Below are positions 1 to 10,155 of a DNA stretch of 64,000 nucleotides, piece after piece. The translations under genes and the position numbers were made by a program. The notes beneath the pieces were generated by a model. It had not been told where the DNA came from. It did no database searches and saw nothing but the letters and a program-made list of their open reading frames with translations. The stretch covers positions 2,882,270 to 2,946,269 of the forward strand of contig CP003179.1 in assembly GCA_000237975.1 (NCBI GenBank), read 5' to 3'. Numbering within the stretch: position 1 is the stretch's first letter; each line of letters starts with the position of its first letter. The DNA comes from Sulfobacillus acidophilus DSM 10332 (GTDB lineage Bacteria; Bacillota; Sulfobacillia; Sulfobacillales; Sulfobacillaceae).

Positions 1-1875
1 GTCGCGATCCTTGCCGTCTACCGCCGCAATCAAGCGAAACTGATCGTCCAGTTGGCGCTCGAGGTCTAAGGCCTCCGCACGTAGGGTCACCGCCGGATCA
101 CCGGCTTCGCCGACTCGGCGCATCCGTTTATAGGCCGCCGCCACCGTCTCAAATGCCGGATCGGCGGTCAGTTCGGCGAGCCACGCCAAAGTCGTCCGAA
201 GATCGCTCCATACCACCCCTGGCCGACCGAGCACGGCCCGCATCCACACCGTCGGATAACGGGTATCCAAATAGGTTTCCACACGTAGCACCACTAGCCG
301 ATAGACATCGTGGGCAACCTCCGGCGGCACCTCCAAAATCTCTGCCGCCTGCCGAATCACCTCATCTAACGGCCATTCGGCTAAGACGTCGGTCTCCAAC
401 GCCAATCGGGCGACCGCTAAAGCCGCCCGGCGAAGTCCGAAGGGATCTTCCGATCCGGTGGGCCGGATGTTGTGCCAAAACGCCATCAAGAGCGTATCCA
501 GCCGGTCCAAAAGCCCCAGAACTTGCCCTAATGCTCCTGTCGGCAATTGGTCGTCCGCCGATTGGGGCCGGTATTGATCCCGAATCGCCGCCGCCACGGC
601 CGGCGATTCCCCGTCCAACTCCGCATAGAGGCCGCCCATGACGCCTTGCAGTTCCGGAAATTCCTGGACCACATGAGTCAAGAGGTCGCATTTATATAGT
701 CTGACGGCCCGTTCGAATTCCGTCTCGGCCACCCCTCGGGGGCGAAAGACGGCGGCAAGGCCCTGAAACAACCGACGGACGCGATCGACTTTATCCTGGT
801 ACGTCCCCAACTCTTGGTGAAAAATCATGTGGGCTAGGCCCGGGGCATAGGCTTCCAACGGCTTTTGCCGATCCGTGCGGTAAAAGTACTCGGCATCCGC
901 CAATCGGGCCCGCAACACTTTTTCGTTCCCACGGCGCACTAACGCCAAGTCCTCCCCAATCCCGTTACGAACGGCCAAAAAAGCCGGAAGCAAACGGCCC
1001 GTGGAATCGACCAACGGAAAATATCGCTGGTGCGTGCGCATGGACGTCATCAATACCACGTCCGGCACCGCTAAAAAGGCCGAATCAAAATGGCCGATAA
1101 ACGGGGTGGGCCATTCCACCAAATGGGTCACTTCGCGGAGAAGGTCCTCGTCCCATAGCACCTGCCCGCCCGATTCTGCGGCTAAAACATCCCCGGTTTC
1201 CCGAATACGGCGTTGGCGTTCCGTTGCCGACAGGATGACCCGTCCCCGGTCAATCGCCTGAAAATACCCGTCCACCGACGACACGGCCAAGGCTTCGGGA
1301 GCGTCGGTGCGATTGCCGTAAGTCACTCCCCCGGAGGAGACCCCCAACACCGTGACATCCAATAACTGCCCGTCGACGAGTAAAATCACCCAGCGCACGG
1401 GTCGGACAAACCGGTAATCCGAGGCATCCCAGCGCATGCTCCGCGGCAGGGGAATGCCGGCAAAGGCTTGACTGACGACCTCCGGTAACGTAGCTTCCAA
1501 TGACGCTTGCGGCTGGTCTATCACCGCCACCAGATAGGCTTTCTCCCCGACGCCTTCCCGTTCGAGGGATTCCGGCGGCAACCCCACCCGCCGACAAAAT
1601 CCCAAGAGTGCCGGTGTCGGTTGTCCGTCCCGGTAGGCGTGGGCCACGGAGGGACCTTTCACCCGTTCTTGAAACGGCCATTGCCGAGCGGAAGCCCATC
1701 CTTCGGCCACAAATCGGCGGGGTGTACTGCTGACATGTAATCCCTCGACCGCCAGCCGCGCTTGCTGAAACGCCGATTGGAGCGCCTCACGCCAGGCCTC
1801 CGTCAATGGGTCAAGATATAGGCTAGGGATTTCCTCAACGCCGATTTCCGCGACAAACCGTCGCTGTTCAGACAT
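1..1875 (-). CDS. glyS: Glycine--tRNA ligase beta subunit (3' end cut by window)
   Basis: Beta subunit of the bacterial alpha2-beta2 glycyl-tRNA synthetase, which binds and positions tRNA-Gly for charging in the cytoplasm. The frame is open from an ATG at 1875 to base 1, giving 625 codons; the family is usually near 690 residues, so only the C-terminal part of the anticodon-binding domain is missing. The N-terminus contains the family signature EIGVEEIP. The start lies 8 bp inside the end of glyQ, which implies translational coupling and equal subunit output. It is the last visible gene of the yqfC-glyS operon. Large ORFs on the plus strand here are antisense shadows. Confidence 0.95.
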   Translation of the reverse strand, partial: MSEQRRFVAEIGVEEIPSLYLDPLTEAWREALQSAFQQARLAVEGLHVSSTPRRFVAEGWASARQWPFQERVKGPSVAHAYRDGQPTPALLGFCRRVGLPPESLEREGVGEKAYLVAVIDQPQASLEATLPEVVSQAFAGIPLPRSMRWDASDYRFVRPVRWVILLVDGQLLDVTVLGVSSGGVTYGNRTDAPEALAVSSVDGYFQAIDRGRVILSATERQRRIRETGDVLAAESGGQVLWDEDLLREVTHLVEWPTPFIGHFDSAFLAVPDVVLMTSMRTHQRYFPLVDSTGRLLPAFLAVRNGIGEDLALVRRGNEKVLRARLADAEYFYRTDRQKPLEAYAPGLAHMIFHQELGTYQDKVDRVRRLFQGLAAVFRPRGVAETEFERAVRLYKCDLLTHVVQEFPELQGVMGGLYAELDGESPAVAAAIRDQYRPQSADDQLPTGALGQVLGLLDRLDTLLMAFWHNIRPTGSEDPFGLRRAALAVARLALETDVLAEWPLDEVIRQAAEILEVPPEVAHDVYRLVVLRVETYLDTRYPTVWMRAVLGRPGVVWSDLRTTLAWLAELTADPAFETVAAAYKRMRRVGEAGDPAVTLRAEALDLERQLDDQFRLIAAVDGKDRD

Positions 1876-2719
1876 CGGGCTCCCCCCTTTTGAGATATTG
1901 CGTCGCCGCTTGACGCGCCAATTTGCGCAAACGGGCCAAATAGGCCTGCCGTTCCGTCACGGCAATGGCTCCCCGCGCATCCAACGTGTTAAACACGTGA
2001 GAAGCCTTCAACAAAAAATCATACCCCGGCAATACCAAACCGTCTCCAATCAGCCGGTGGGCTTCTTCTTCATATAAGTTAAATAGCGTCATCAACCGCT
2101 CCGGGTTGGCCGCGCTAAAATTGTAGGTCGCATGTTCGAATTCGGCCCGCCGGAATAACGTATCGTACCCGACGCCGGGTGCCCATTGGATCGACCAGAC
2201 ATCGTCCACCCCGGCCAAATAACTCGTCAGCCGTTCCAACCCGTAGGTAATTTCGGCCGAAACCGGTCGACATTCGTAGCCGGCCATTTGCTGAAAGTAG
2301 GTAAACTGGGTCACTTCCATGCCGTCGAGCCAAATCTCCCAGCCAAGTCCCCAGGCGCCTAAACTGGGAGCCTCCCAGTTATCCTCGACCAACCGCACAT
2401 CATGCCGTCGACGGTCCAGACCCAAGGCTTCCAAACTTTTCAGATAGAGTTCCACCACGTTATCCGGTGCCGGTTTTAGCAGTACTTGAAATTGATGATG
2501 CTGATAGAGGCGGTTGGGATTTTCCCCGTAACGCCCGTCCACCGGTCGACGACTCGGCTGAACGTAAGCCACCCGCCAAGGATCGGGGCCTAAGGCACGA
2601 AAAAAGGTTAACGGGCTCATGGTGCCCGCCCCCATCTCCACATCGTACGGTTCTGCCAATAAAGCCCCTTCTTGCTGCCAATATTGCTTAAGCGCCATCA
2701 CCACATCTTGAAATGTCAC
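1868..2719 (-). CDS. glyQ: Glycine--tRNA ligase alpha subunit
   Basis: Catalytic alpha subunit of the heterotetrameric glycyl-tRNA synthetase, a class II enzyme that makes Gly-AMP and charges tRNA-Gly. At 283 aa it is near family length. It contains the conserved stretches [16 protein letters not shown] (start of the fold), [19 protein letters not shown] (motif 2 region) and [13 protein letters not shown] (motif 3 region). It overlaps recO by 4 bp upstream and glyS by 8 bp downstream, so it is tightly coupled in the operon. No T-box precedes it directly, unlike the stand-alone glyQS operons of some Firmicutes. Confidence 0.97.
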   Translation of the reverse strand: MTFQDVVMALKQYWQQEGALLAEPYDVEMGAGTMSPLTFFRALGPDPWRVAYVQPSRRPVDGRYGENPNRLYQHHQFQVLLKPAPDNVVELYLKSLEALGLDRRRHDVRLVEDNWEAPSLGAWGLGWEIWLDGMEVTQFTYFQQMAGYECRPVSAEITYGLERLTSYLAGVDDVWSIQWAPGVGYDTLFRRAEFEHATYNFSAANPERLMTLFNLYEEEAHRLIGDGLVLPGYDFLLKASHVFNTLDARGAIAVTERQAYLARLRKLARQAATQYLKRGEPDV

Positions 2720-3507
2720 GCCTTATCCTCACTTTCGGAGACTTCCGCGAGCCGGCTGACATGCCGGAGAAAATCAAACGAGCGTAACGGACGTCCCGCA
2801 CGCGCCACCGTAAACCGATAAAAAAGCTCTGTCAGTTCGGTTTGCATTTGCCCTTTGACCTCCGCCTGACCAAACTTGCGAGGATTTTGTGCCAACCAAT
2901 ATTGTAAACTACGAAGACTGCCGAGGCTAATGAAAATAAGCCCTCCCCGACCGGCCCGACAAGTGGGGCAGAACGCCTCCCCGCTCTCCACGTCAATCGC
3001 CACCGGCCCCCGGCTTAAAGGGGCTTCACAGGCCGAACAGTGTTGCCACTCAACCCCGTAACCCGCAACCCGCAAAAGATGAAAACCGGCCGCCAGCCCG
3101 ACCGTCGCCGGGGATTTCACGTGATCCAGCGCGTCTAAAGCCGCCACCAACACCGTAAACGTCTCCGGCGACGCCTCCCGATCCGCCCATAACTGATCGA
3201 CCGTATCCGCCAAAATCATGGCCCAACCCATCCGGTCCAGATCCAGCGCCAATCGCGGAAAGCCTTTGACCAGCTCCGCCCCTACCACCGTGTCCAAGTT
3301 GCTCCGCCCGTGATAGATTTCCAGCACGGAATAACTTAAGGGACTGACGTGGCCATGAAATTTGCTTTTGGGCCGACGAATCCCCTTCACGATAGCAGAA
3401 AATTTGCCCGTTTTGAGACCAAAGCCGGTCGCAATCACGTCCGCTTCGCGATAAGCCCGGCTTTTCAACAACAACACATGATCTTGGTATTGCGCCATGA
3501 GCGTCAC
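2716..3507 (-). CDS. recO: DNA repair protein RecO
   Basis: RecO works with RecR and RecF to load RecA onto SSB-coated DNA during gap repair. The N-terminal part fits the RecO OB fold. Two zinc-binding pairs (CSAC and CPTC) in the middle fit the Cys4 zinc motif of Gram-positive RecO. Length is 263 aa. A GTG start at 3507 overlaps the era stop as GTGA, with GGATAAG just upstream; an in-frame ATG at 3498 is the alternative. The era-recO-glyQ-glyS order matches Bacillus, except that the small yqzL gene between era and recO is absent. Confidence 0.93.
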   Translation of the reverse strand: MTLMAQYQDHVLLLKSRAYREADVIATGFGLKTGKFSAIVKGIRRPKSKFHGHVSPLSYSVLEIYHGRSNLDTVVGAELVKGFPRLALDLDRMGWAMILADTVDQLWADREASPETFTVLVAALDALDHVKSPATVGLAAGFHLLRVAGYGVEWQHCSACEAPLSRGPVAIDVESGEAFCPTCRAGRGGLIFISLGSLRSLQYWLAQNPRKFGQAEVKGQMQTELTELFYRFTVARAGRPLRSFDFLRHVSRLAEVSESEDKA

Positions 3508-4394
3508 TTATCCGGTTCACGGTATCCGAGCCGCCGTAACCAGCTCTCCTCGTTCCGCCATTTCTCCCGAACCTTTACCCACAAATCTAAAAACACCCGA
3601 TGCCGGTAGTATTCCTCCAGATCTTGACGGGCCCGTTCACCGATTTGTTTGAGCATCCGGCCGCCGTCTCCAATCACGATAGCCTTTTGGCCGTCCCGCT
3701 CCACATAGATGGTGGCCCGAATATAGGTCAAATCGGGCCGGCGCAATGTCCGTTCTTCCACCACCACAGCCACCGAATAAGGAATTTCCTCCCGCGTCAG
3801 CTCGAGCACATGCTCCCGAATCACTTCGCTGACGTAAAAATCTTCACTTTGATCGGTGACCATATCTTCCGGATAATAGGGTACCCCTTCGGGCAACACC
3901 TCAAAGGTTCGCTCGACCAAGTCGGTTAATCCCAGTTCGTGCGCCGCCGAGATGATCCAATGGGCTTGGTAACCCATGAGTTCCTGATAGGGAGCGAGCC
4001 CTGCGGCGGCATCCGCCACCAAATCGCTTTTGTTGCCGATTAACCAGGTGGGAATCTGACTTTGCCGACAAAGCGACGCGGCCCACCGATCTTCCTCGTT
4101 AGGTGGCCGACTGATGTCGACGATATGCCAAATCAGATCCGCCTCGCGCGCGGTCAGTCGGGCCGTCTGATTCATCCGTTGGCCCAATTTATGCTGTGCC
4201 CGATGAATACCCGGCGTATCCAATAAAATGAGTTGTCCGTCCGGGCGATGCACGATACCCACAATCCGGTTGCGGGTCGTCTGCGGTTTCGGCGTCGCAA
4301 TCGCGACTTTTCGTCCCAACAGCGCATTTAACAAGGTGGATTTGCCGACATTGGGTCGTCCCACCAAGGCCACAAAACCCGCTTTATAAGCCAT
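3504..4394 (-). CDS. era: GTPase Era
   Basis: Ras-like GTPase that binds the 3' end of 16S rRNA and checks 30S assembly. From the ATG at 4394 it is 296 aa, the usual length. It shows G1 (GRPNVGKS, about residues 11-18), G3 (DTPG), G4 (NKSD) and a C-terminal KH domain with IGDGGRMLKQIG. I chose 4394 over a longer frame because AAGGAGG sits 7 nt upstream and the protein then begins MAYKAGF as in the family; the extra 40 upstream codons look like read-through of cdd sequence. It overlaps cdd by 11 bp and recO by 4 bp. Confidence 0.96.
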   Translation of the reverse strand: MAYKAGFVALVGRPNVGKSTLLNALLGRKVAIATPKPQTTRNRIVGIVHRPDGQLILLDTPGIHRAQHKLGQRMNQTARLTAREADLIWHIVDISRPPNEEDRWAASLCRQSQIPTWLIGNKSDLVADAAAGLAPYQELMGYQAHWIISAAHELGLTDLVERTFEVLPEGVPYYPEDMVTDQSEDFYVSEVIREHVLELTREEIPYSVAVVVEERTLRRPDLTYIRATIYVERDGQKAIVIGDGGRMLKQIGERARQDLEEYYRHRVFLDLWVKVREKWRNEESWLRRLGYREPDK

Positions 4395-4794
4395 GCGGTT
4401 CCTCCTTGGCCCCAAGCTCGGCCCCGAATTGGTGAGGCAAAAGTTCGTGTAACCCCCGGGTTTCGATTGGCCCGGTCTCGTCCGGTGTCGCCATAATGAC
4501 GGTGAGATCCCCAAATTCCGCTAACGCCTGCCGGCATCCGCCACAGGGCGGTACCGGCCTCGACCCGGGCCCCACCACGGCAATGCGGACAAAACGCCGA
4601 TACCCCTGACCCACCGCCGTATATAACGCGGCCCGTTCGGCGCAACACCCTAACGGATAGCTGGCGTTTTCGACATTGACGCCGGTTATAATGGTCCCGT
4701 CATCCGTTTCTAATGCCGCTCCTACCCGAAATCCCGAATAGGGTGCATAGGCATATTGACGAACTTGTCGTGCGGCCCATATCAGTCGGTCCAT
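4384..4794 (-). CDS. cdd: Cytidine deaminase
   Basis: Zinc hydrolase converting cytidine and deoxycytidine to uridine and deoxyuridine in pyrimidine salvage. At 136 aa it is the short homotetrameric type. Zinc and catalytic residues are visible: Cys51 and Glu53 (CAE) and Cys84/Cys87 (PCGGC). A Shine-Dalgarno GGGAG lies 6 nt before the ATG. It is placed between a CorC-like membrane protein and era, and the cdd-era pair is conserved in Bacillus. Confidence 0.95.
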   Translation of the reverse strand: MDRLIWAARQVRQYAYAPYSGFRVGAALETDDGTIITGVNVENASYPLGCCAERAALYTAVGQGYRRFVRIAVVGPGSRPVPPCGGCRQALAEFGDLTVIMATPDETGPIETRGLHELLPHQFGAELGAKEEPHGL

Positions 4795-4818
4795 GATGCT
4801 CCCGTGCCTTCTTCCTTT

Positions 4819-4839
4819 GGCTTTTGGCTTTTGGCTTTT
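4819..4839. repeat. Short tandem repeat, 3 x 7 bp
   Basis: Three perfect copies of GGCTTTT in the 66-bp gap between the corC-like gene and cdd. In the transcript this reads as AAAAGCC repeats upstream of the cdd ribosome-binding site. It could vary by slippage. No function can be assigned. Confidence 0.6.
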
Positions 4840-4860
4840 GACTCTTGGCCTGTAGGCCGT

Positions 4861-6129
4861 TTAGGTTTCCGGTTCAGTTTCTCCGAGAATGCGGACAATC
4901 ACCCGGGATACCCGCCGCCCATCCACTTTGGCCACGGTTAATTCGACATTGTCCACCGTGACAACCTCTCCCTCGACCGGTACCCGTCCTAGCAAATGGA
5001 GAATCAAACCGCCCACCGTATCAAAATCCTCATGAGGCAAATTCAAATCGAACTCCTCGTTGAGTTCATCCAGCGCATAAAGCCCCGTGACTTCGACGAC
5101 ACCAGGCGAAAGCTCGCGAATGGGAACTTCTTCGGCATCATATTCATCTTGGATTTCCCCTACGATTTCCTCCAACAAGTCTTCAATGGTGACAATCCCG
5201 GCGGTTCCCCCGTATTCATCCATGACCACCGCGATTTGGGTATGCTGACGGCGAAAATCGGCTAAGAGGCTATTAATTTTTTTCGTTTCGGGCACAAATT
5301 GAACCGGTCGGGCCAAGTCTCGCGCCGGGGTATCCAGCGGTTTTTCCCGGGCGTACGCTAAGACGTCTCGGGCATAAACCACCCCGGTAATGTCATCGAT
5401 GGTATTGCGGTAAATCGGCAATCGGGAATGGCCCCACTGCGTCAATCCTTCCCAAACCTCGGCCAATGTCGCGGTTTCCGGTAAAGCCTTGACGTCAATG
5501 CGGGGCACCATCACTTCACGCACGACCGTATCGCCGAAGTCGAAGATGCCTTGGATCATGTCGCGCTCTTCCGCTTCCAAAAGCCCTTCTTCTTCTCCCA
5601 CCTCGACCATATTGCGGAGCTCCTCTTCGGTCATCAGCCGGCCACCCTCCGCTTTCCCCCCAAACAAGCGGATAAACCCGACCCCAATCCAGGTCATCAC
5701 TTGCACGATGGGGTAAAATACCCGACTGGACACGTCGAGGAATCCGGACAACCGGAGAGCCACCCGCTCCGCATTATGGGCGGCGAACGTCTTCGGCGTA
5801 ATCTCGGCCACCAGTAAAATCAAGATGGTCATCACGATGGTTGCCACCGTGACCCCACTGGCTCCCAAATAATGAATAAAGAGTCCTGCCGCCACCGTCG
5901 ACGCTAAAATATTGGCTAAATTATTCCCGACCAGAACCGTGCCCAATAGCCGATTCGGCTGTTGAACCATCCGCTCCAACCGTGCCGCATTCTTCTTTCC
6001 CTTTTCCTCCAGGTTTTTCACCTTGGCCCGGGAAAGCGACATCATGGCGGTTTCCGACATCGAATAGAGTGCCGAAAACCCAACGACAACCAGCAGCAAT
6101 ACAATGGGGCCCCACTGAATCCCTCTCAC
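4861..6129 (-). CDS. CNNM/CorC-type membrane protein with CBS pair
   Basis: Integral membrane protein of the DUF21 (CNNM) family linked to Mg2+/Co2+ transport, often annotated hemolysin C-like. At 422 aa it has the full layout: a hydrophobic DUF21 region (about residues 1-190, with several membrane helices), two CBS domains (about 205-325) and a C-terminal CorC/HlyC domain. GTG start at 6129; AAGGAGG lies about 14 nt upstream, a rather long spacing. It overlaps dgkA by 4 bp. Ion specificity cannot be read from sequence. Confidence 0.88.
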   Translation of the reverse strand: MRGIQWGPIVLLLVVVGFSALYSMSETAMMSLSRAKVKNLEEKGKKNAARLERMVQQPNRLLGTVLVGNNLANILASTVAAGLFIHYLGASGVTVATIVMTILILLVAEITPKTFAAHNAERVALRLSGFLDVSSRVFYPIVQVMTWIGVGFIRLFGGKAEGGRLMTEEELRNMVEVGEEEGLLEAEERDMIQGIFDFGDTVVREVMVPRIDVKALPETATLAEVWEGLTQWGHSRLPIYRNTIDDITGVVYARDVLAYAREKPLDTPARDLARPVQFVPETKKINSLLADFRRQHTQIAVVMDEYGGTAGIVTIEDLLEEIVGEIQDEYDAEEVPIRELSPGVVEVTGLYALDELNEEFDLNLPHEDFDTVGGLILHLLGRVPVEGEVVTVDNVELTVAKVDGRRVSRVIVRILGETEPET

Positions 6130-6626
6130 CGAAGCGGTTTTATCCTCCTTCTATGCGCTACCCAAAATGGTAACGCGAGCACCAGCCCCCATAGAACTGC
6201 TGCAGCCAGCAGCACGATTACCAGAAGACCGGCATCTTGTGACCATCGTAGCATAAAATCCGTCCCCAACCGGGATAGCCGGGGGCCAAACACCAGAATC
6301 CCTATCCCCAAAGCACCCGCCGCGGCGACCAACACCGCCCCGGCCGCGGCGTCTTTGGCCACCTTGGCCAAGGGATGGTAATCCGGAGATACCAAATCGA
6401 CAACCGCTTCTATTGCGCTATTCACCAATTCCAGCGCCAACACCAATGCGCTGGTCAAAATGAGGATCAGCCACATCATGCCGGAAATTCTCATCAAGAA
6501 CCCCAAAACCCCGACCAATGTCGCCGCCGCCACGTGAATCCGGAAATTCCGTTGCGTCAATAACGTAGCCCATAAACCTTGTCCCGCGAATCCAAACGAC
6601 CGCCAGAGATTATTCGACGACGTCAC
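6126..6626 (-). CDS. dgkA: DgkA-family undecaprenol/diacylglycerol kinase
   Basis: Small membrane lipid kinase. In Gram-positive bacteria this family phosphorylates undecaprenol to feed the lipid carrier pool for wall synthesis. The family signature ELVNSAIEAVVD and the following KDAAAGAVL are present. At 166 aa it is longer than the usual 120-130 aa: a C-terminal extension carries one more predicted membrane helix and ends in basic residues. GTG start at 6626, overlapping ybeY by 17 bp. The order ybeY-dgkA-(corC)-cdd-era is that of the Bacillus yqfG-dgkA-cdd-era operon with one insertion. Confidence 0.9.
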   Translation of the reverse strand: MTSSNNLWRSFGFAGQGLWATLLTQRNFRIHVAAATLVGVLGFLMRISGMMWLILILTSALVLALELVNSAIEAVVDLVSPDYHPLAKVAKDAAAGAVLVAAAGALGIGILVFGPRLSRLGTDFMLRWSQDAGLLVIVLLAAAVLWGLVLALPFWVAHRRRIKPLR

Positions 6627-7062
6627 GGCTGAGTCCTATAGCTCCTAAAATTTCTTCGGTTTTGGCCATCATGCGCCGTTCGTCGTCCGGCGTTTCATGG
6701 TCCCATCCAATTAGATGGAGAATGCCGTGTACGGTCAAAAAACCCATTTCTCGGGCCAGACTGTGGCCAAAATCCTCCGCTTGCCGTCGGGCTTGCTCGA
6801 CCGAAATCACCACATCTCCCAAGAGCTGGGGAACCGGATCCGGGTTGTCCCCCTCTTGCTGACTAAACGATAGCACATCTGTCGTCTTGTCGACCCCACG
6901 ATAGGTGCGATTTAACTCGTGGACCGTCCCGTCGTCCGTCAACAAAATGCTCAATTCGGCGTCCAAAAGCCCCAATTGCGTCAATGCGGTTTCCGCCGCG
7001 CGACGCACCGTCGGCTCCCACTCTTGGCACCATGAGGGTTCACTGGTCACCGAAATTTCCAT
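6610..7062 (-). CDS. ybeY: Endoribonuclease YbeY
   Basis: Metal-dependent RNase involved in 16S rRNA 3' maturation and ribosome quality control. At 150 aa it has family length. The zinc site HGILHLIGWDHE matches the H-G-x-L-H-L-x-G-x-D-H signature. The ATG at 7062 is one base after the pgpH stop. Confidence 0.95.
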   Translation of the reverse strand: MEISVTSEPSWCQEWEPTVRRAAETALTQLGLLDAELSILLTDDGTVHELNRTYRGVDKTTDVLSFSQQEGDNPDPVPQLLGDVVISVEQARRQAEDFGHSLAREMGFLTVHGILHLIGWDHETPDDERRMMAKTEEILGAIGLSRDVVE

Positions 7063-7063
7063 G

Positions 7064-9175
7064 TCATCGCCTCTCCATTTCTTTTAACACCCGTTCGGGA
7101 TATTCTATCCGCTGATGGAATACCCCGGTCAAGACCCGCGTGAAGGTTTGGGCTATCACATCGAGATCTTTCAAGGTTAAGTTCGCCTCATCCAACTGCC
7201 CGTCTTCCAAGCGTTCTTTAATGAGGCGACGGACGACTTGCTCAATCGTTTGGGGTGTCGGATTTTTTAGGGTCCGGGTCGTCGCTTCACTGGCGTCGGC
7301 CAACATCACGATGGCCGTCTCTTTCGTTTGGGGTTTGGGCCCGTCATACCGAAAATCGGTTTCGTCAACCCCGTCGCCGGTATCCATTTCCACCGCTTTG
7401 CGATAAAAATAGCGAATTACGGTGGTACCATGATGCTCTCGAATGAACTGCGAAATCGCCTCCGGCAACTTATGCTCGTGGGCGAGCTCAAGTCCGTCTT
7501 TCACATGCGACGCGATGATGAGGGCCGATAGCGCCGGGGACAACCGATCATGAGGATTTTCCGCCCCAAATTGGTTGTCCACAAAAAAGTACGGCCGCTT
7601 GGTCTTGCCGATATCGTGATAGTAGGCGCCAACCCGCGCCAACAACGAATTGCCGCCGACCGCTTCCGTGGCCGCCTCGGCTAAATTGCCGACCATAATG
7701 CTGTGATGGTAGGTCCCCGGAGCCTCCACCAAAAGTTTTCGCAAGAGCGGTTGGTTGGGATTGGACAGTTCAATCAGCTTCATCGCGGTAATCACCCCAA
7801 AGGGGCCTTCCAGAAGCGGGATGGAACCCATGGCCAAGATGGAGGCAAAAATACCGTCAACCAACGCCCAAATTAAATATTGCCAGACCACCGGTTCGGT
7901 AAGTCCGGCCCCTTCCATCACATCTAATCCCAGTAAGGTGAAGAGGCTAACGACCCCCACCAGCACACCCGCCCGCAAAATATCATAGCGTTGCGACAGC
8001 CGACTGGTCCCAAACACCCCCGCGATGCCGCCAAAAAACGACACCAACGCCACATTTAAATCGAGTCCGGTCAACACGGCAATCGCCATGGCCAGAATTC
8101 CCGACATCACCAATCCGAGCCCGGCGTCACTTAACGCAGTCGTCATGATGGCGGCGGTCGGCACCACCAGGTAACTTAATCCCGGCACCGCCTCCAAAGT
8201 ATCCGCCGCCAAAAGGCCTACCACCAAAATCAGTCCAACCATGACACTGATTTTCCAAGAGTCCAAAAAAGCCCGGCGCAAAAACACCAGGTAGCCGGCC
8301 ATCAGGGCCACCAAGGCCGCCGAAAAAATCATGGAACCGAGAATGGGCGCAGGGTTAAACCCCTGATCCAACAATCCCAACTGCCGTAAAACAGCAATAT
8401 CGCCCGGCGTCACAACCTGCCCTTGTTGGACCACGACTTCCCCTTGCAAAATCTTGACCAAGGGCACGCGGGCGGCCGCCGCCTGCCGACGTTCTTGGGT
8501 ATCGGCCCGGTTTAAAAAGGTGTTTGGCACCACCAGAGACCGAGTGAAGTCGGTCAGAAACAAATTAAGGCCCGGGTCGCTTTCTTCTTGCTGGGCTAAG
8601 CGCGCCACAAAACTTTGGGCCTCGGCCAAGCCCACCGGACTGTTACGGACACCGGCTTGGCTTCCCATCACCGATGACAAAATGACGTTGGTATCTTGCT
8701 GTAACTGCCCCAATTGGGCCGGCGACAAACTGAGCACCGTACCCCAGACGGAGGACGGCAAGCCTAGGGGTAGTTGCGATGCGGCGGCTTTTTCCCGTTC
8801 GCTTAACGGGGCCGCGGTATCCTGCGCCAATTCTTCCAAGTAGAGGAAATCGTTAGCGGCTTTGGTCTTTTGCTGGGACAAAATGGAAGAGTTGGTGGTG
8901 TAAACACCAGGCACGCTGGCCATCGCCTGCTGACGCGCTTTCGCCGTCGCGGACCAATCTATCACTCCGTAAGGCGCCACAATGGTACGAGGGGCTAAAT
9001 CACCGACTTCCAGAGATACCCGGTGGGAAAACCAGGTCACGGAAAAAATCGCGCTAATGACAAGCCAGACGGCCAGGCCAATTCCCACCTGCCGCGTCAT
9101 CGCATCCGATAACGCCCACAAGCGGGGAGCATTTAGCCGGGACACCCATCTCGCATCACTTGGCGCGCTTTTCAT
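7064..9175 (-). CDS. pgpH: PgpH-type 7TM-HD phosphodiesterase
   Basis: Membrane HD-domain protein of the PgpH family (Bacillus YqfF), which hydrolyses c-di-AMP. At 703 aa it has a short cytoplasmic N-terminus, one membrane helix, a large extracytoplasmic domain (about residues 60-290), a seven-helix membrane block (about 290-480) and a cytoplasmic HD domain with YYHDIGKTKRPYFF near residue 520. I chose the ATG at 9175 (AAGGGAG upstream) over a longer frame that would lie mostly inside phoH. It overlaps phoH by 20 bp, as in the conserved phoH-pgpH-ybeY block. Confidence 0.93.
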   Translation of the reverse strand: MKSAPSDARWVSRLNAPRLWALSDAMTRQVGIGLAVWLVISAIFSVTWFSHRVSLEVGDLAPRTIVAPYGVIDWSATAKARQQAMASVPGVYTTNSSILSQQKTKAANDFLYLEELAQDTAAPLSEREKAAASQLPLGLPSSVWGTVLSLSPAQLGQLQQDTNVILSSVMGSQAGVRNSPVGLAEAQSFVARLAQQEESDPGLNLFLTDFTRSLVVPNTFLNRADTQERRQAAAARVPLVKILQGEVVVQQGQVVTPGDIAVLRQLGLLDQGFNPAPILGSMIFSAALVALMAGYLVFLRRAFLDSWKISVMVGLILVVGLLAADTLEAVPGLSYLVVPTAAIMTTALSDAGLGLVMSGILAMAIAVLTGLDLNVALVSFFGGIAGVFGTSRLSQRYDILRAGVLVGVVSLFTLLGLDVMEGAGLTEPVVWQYLIWALVDGIFASILAMGSIPLLEGPFGVITAMKLIELSNPNQPLLRKLLVEAPGTYHHSIMVGNLAEAATEAVGGNSLLARVGAYYHDIGKTKRPYFFVDNQFGAENPHDRLSPALSALIIASHVKDGLELAHEHKLPEAISQFIREHHGTTVIRYFYRKAVEMDTGDGVDETDFRYDGPKPQTKETAIVMLADASEATTRTLKNPTPQTIEQVVRRLIKERLEDGQLDEANLTLKDLDVIAQTFTRVLTGVFHQRIEYPERVLKEMERR

Positions 9176-10142
9176 CCCCGGTGTCTCCCTTACCTTGTTC
9201 AAACTGTTGATACGCCCGGATGATGTCTGCCACCAGCGGATGGCGTACCACATCGCGCTCGCCCAGACGCACCACTTTGACACCGGCAACCGATTCCAAA
9301 ATGCGGGCGGCCGTCTTCAGACCCGATCGTTGACCCGGCGCCAAGTCTACCTGCGTTTCATCCCCCGTAACCACCATTTTGGAGCCCTCACCTAAGCGCG
9401 TCAATGCCATTTTCATCTGCTCATAGGTGGTATTCTGTGCCTCGTCCAAAATAATAAAACTGTGATTTAACGTACGACCGCGCATATACGCTAACGGGGC
9501 AATCTCGATATGCCCTCGTTCGCGAGACTTCTCCACCGCTTCCGAACCCACTAAATCAAATAGCGCATCAAACAAGGGGCGTAAATAAGGGTCAACCTTG
9601 TCCTCCAACGCTCCCGGCAAGAAGCCCAGTTTCTCCCCGGCTTCGACGGCCGGGCGGGTCAAAATAATCCGTTCTACCTCATGCGATTTCAATGCTTGCA
9701 CCGCTAACGCCATCGCCAAATAGGTTTTACCGGTACCGGCCGGCCCGATGCCAAAGACCAACGTATGATCTCTAACCGCTTCCACATATTGTTGCTGGCC
9801 CAGTGTCCGCGGACGCACCGCCCGCCCACTGGTGGTGGTATACACCGTTTCGGTCAGAAGATGCAAAAATTGCCGCTGCGCACCTTCTTTGACCGCCGAT
9901 ACCGCCGATTCCACCACTTGCCGGCGAATCGGTTGACCGGCATAGACACACTCCGCCAACAGATCCAACACTTGCCGGGTGGTTTCTTGCGCTTCCGGAG
10001 AGCCATTGATCTGAATCACATTACCCCGAGCGGTTAAATGAACGCCCAGCACATCTTCGAGCGTCTTTAAATGCTCGTCGGCCCGCCCCACCACGGCACT
10101 CGCCGCCTGATTATCTTGAATCACCCATTGGGAAAGTGGCAA
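9156..10142 (-). CDS. phoH: PhoH-family ATPase
   Basis: PhoH-like P-loop ATPase, 328 aa, thought to act in RNA metabolism beside YbeY. Walker A GPAGTGKTYLA lies near residues 132-142, and Walker B is in FIILDEAQNTT. The N-terminal 100 residues fit the small KH-like domain of the family. It begins with a TTG codon at 10142, supported by AAAGGGGG 8 nt upstream. Confidence 0.95.
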   Translation of the reverse strand: MPLSQWVIQDNQAASAVVGRADEHLKTLEDVLGVHLTARGNVIQINGSPEAQETTRQVLDLLAECVYAGQPIRRQVVESAVSAVKEGAQRQFLHLLTETVYTTTSGRAVRPRTLGQQQYVEAVRDHTLVFGIGPAGTGKTYLAMALAVQALKSHEVERIILTRPAVEAGEKLGFLPGALEDKVDPYLRPLFDALFDLVGSEAVEKSRERGHIEIAPLAYMRGRTLNHSFIILDEAQNTTYEQMKMALTRLGEGSKMVVTGDETQVDLAPGQRSGLKTAARILESVAGVKVVRLGERDVVRHPLVADIIRAYQQFEQGKGDTGDEKRAK

Positions 10143-10155
10143 TCGGTGTCCCCCT

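Noticed and set aside
153-1740. Several long open frames on both strands at the left end
   Set aside because: They lie inside glyS, which is open for 625 codons with family motifs; the others have no ribosome-binding sites and arginine/proline-rich compositions typical of antisense frames in GC-rich DNA.
4819-4839. GGCTTTT tandem repeat as a phase-variation switch
   Set aside because: Only three copies, between genes and upstream of the ribosome-binding site; nothing shows a switching role.
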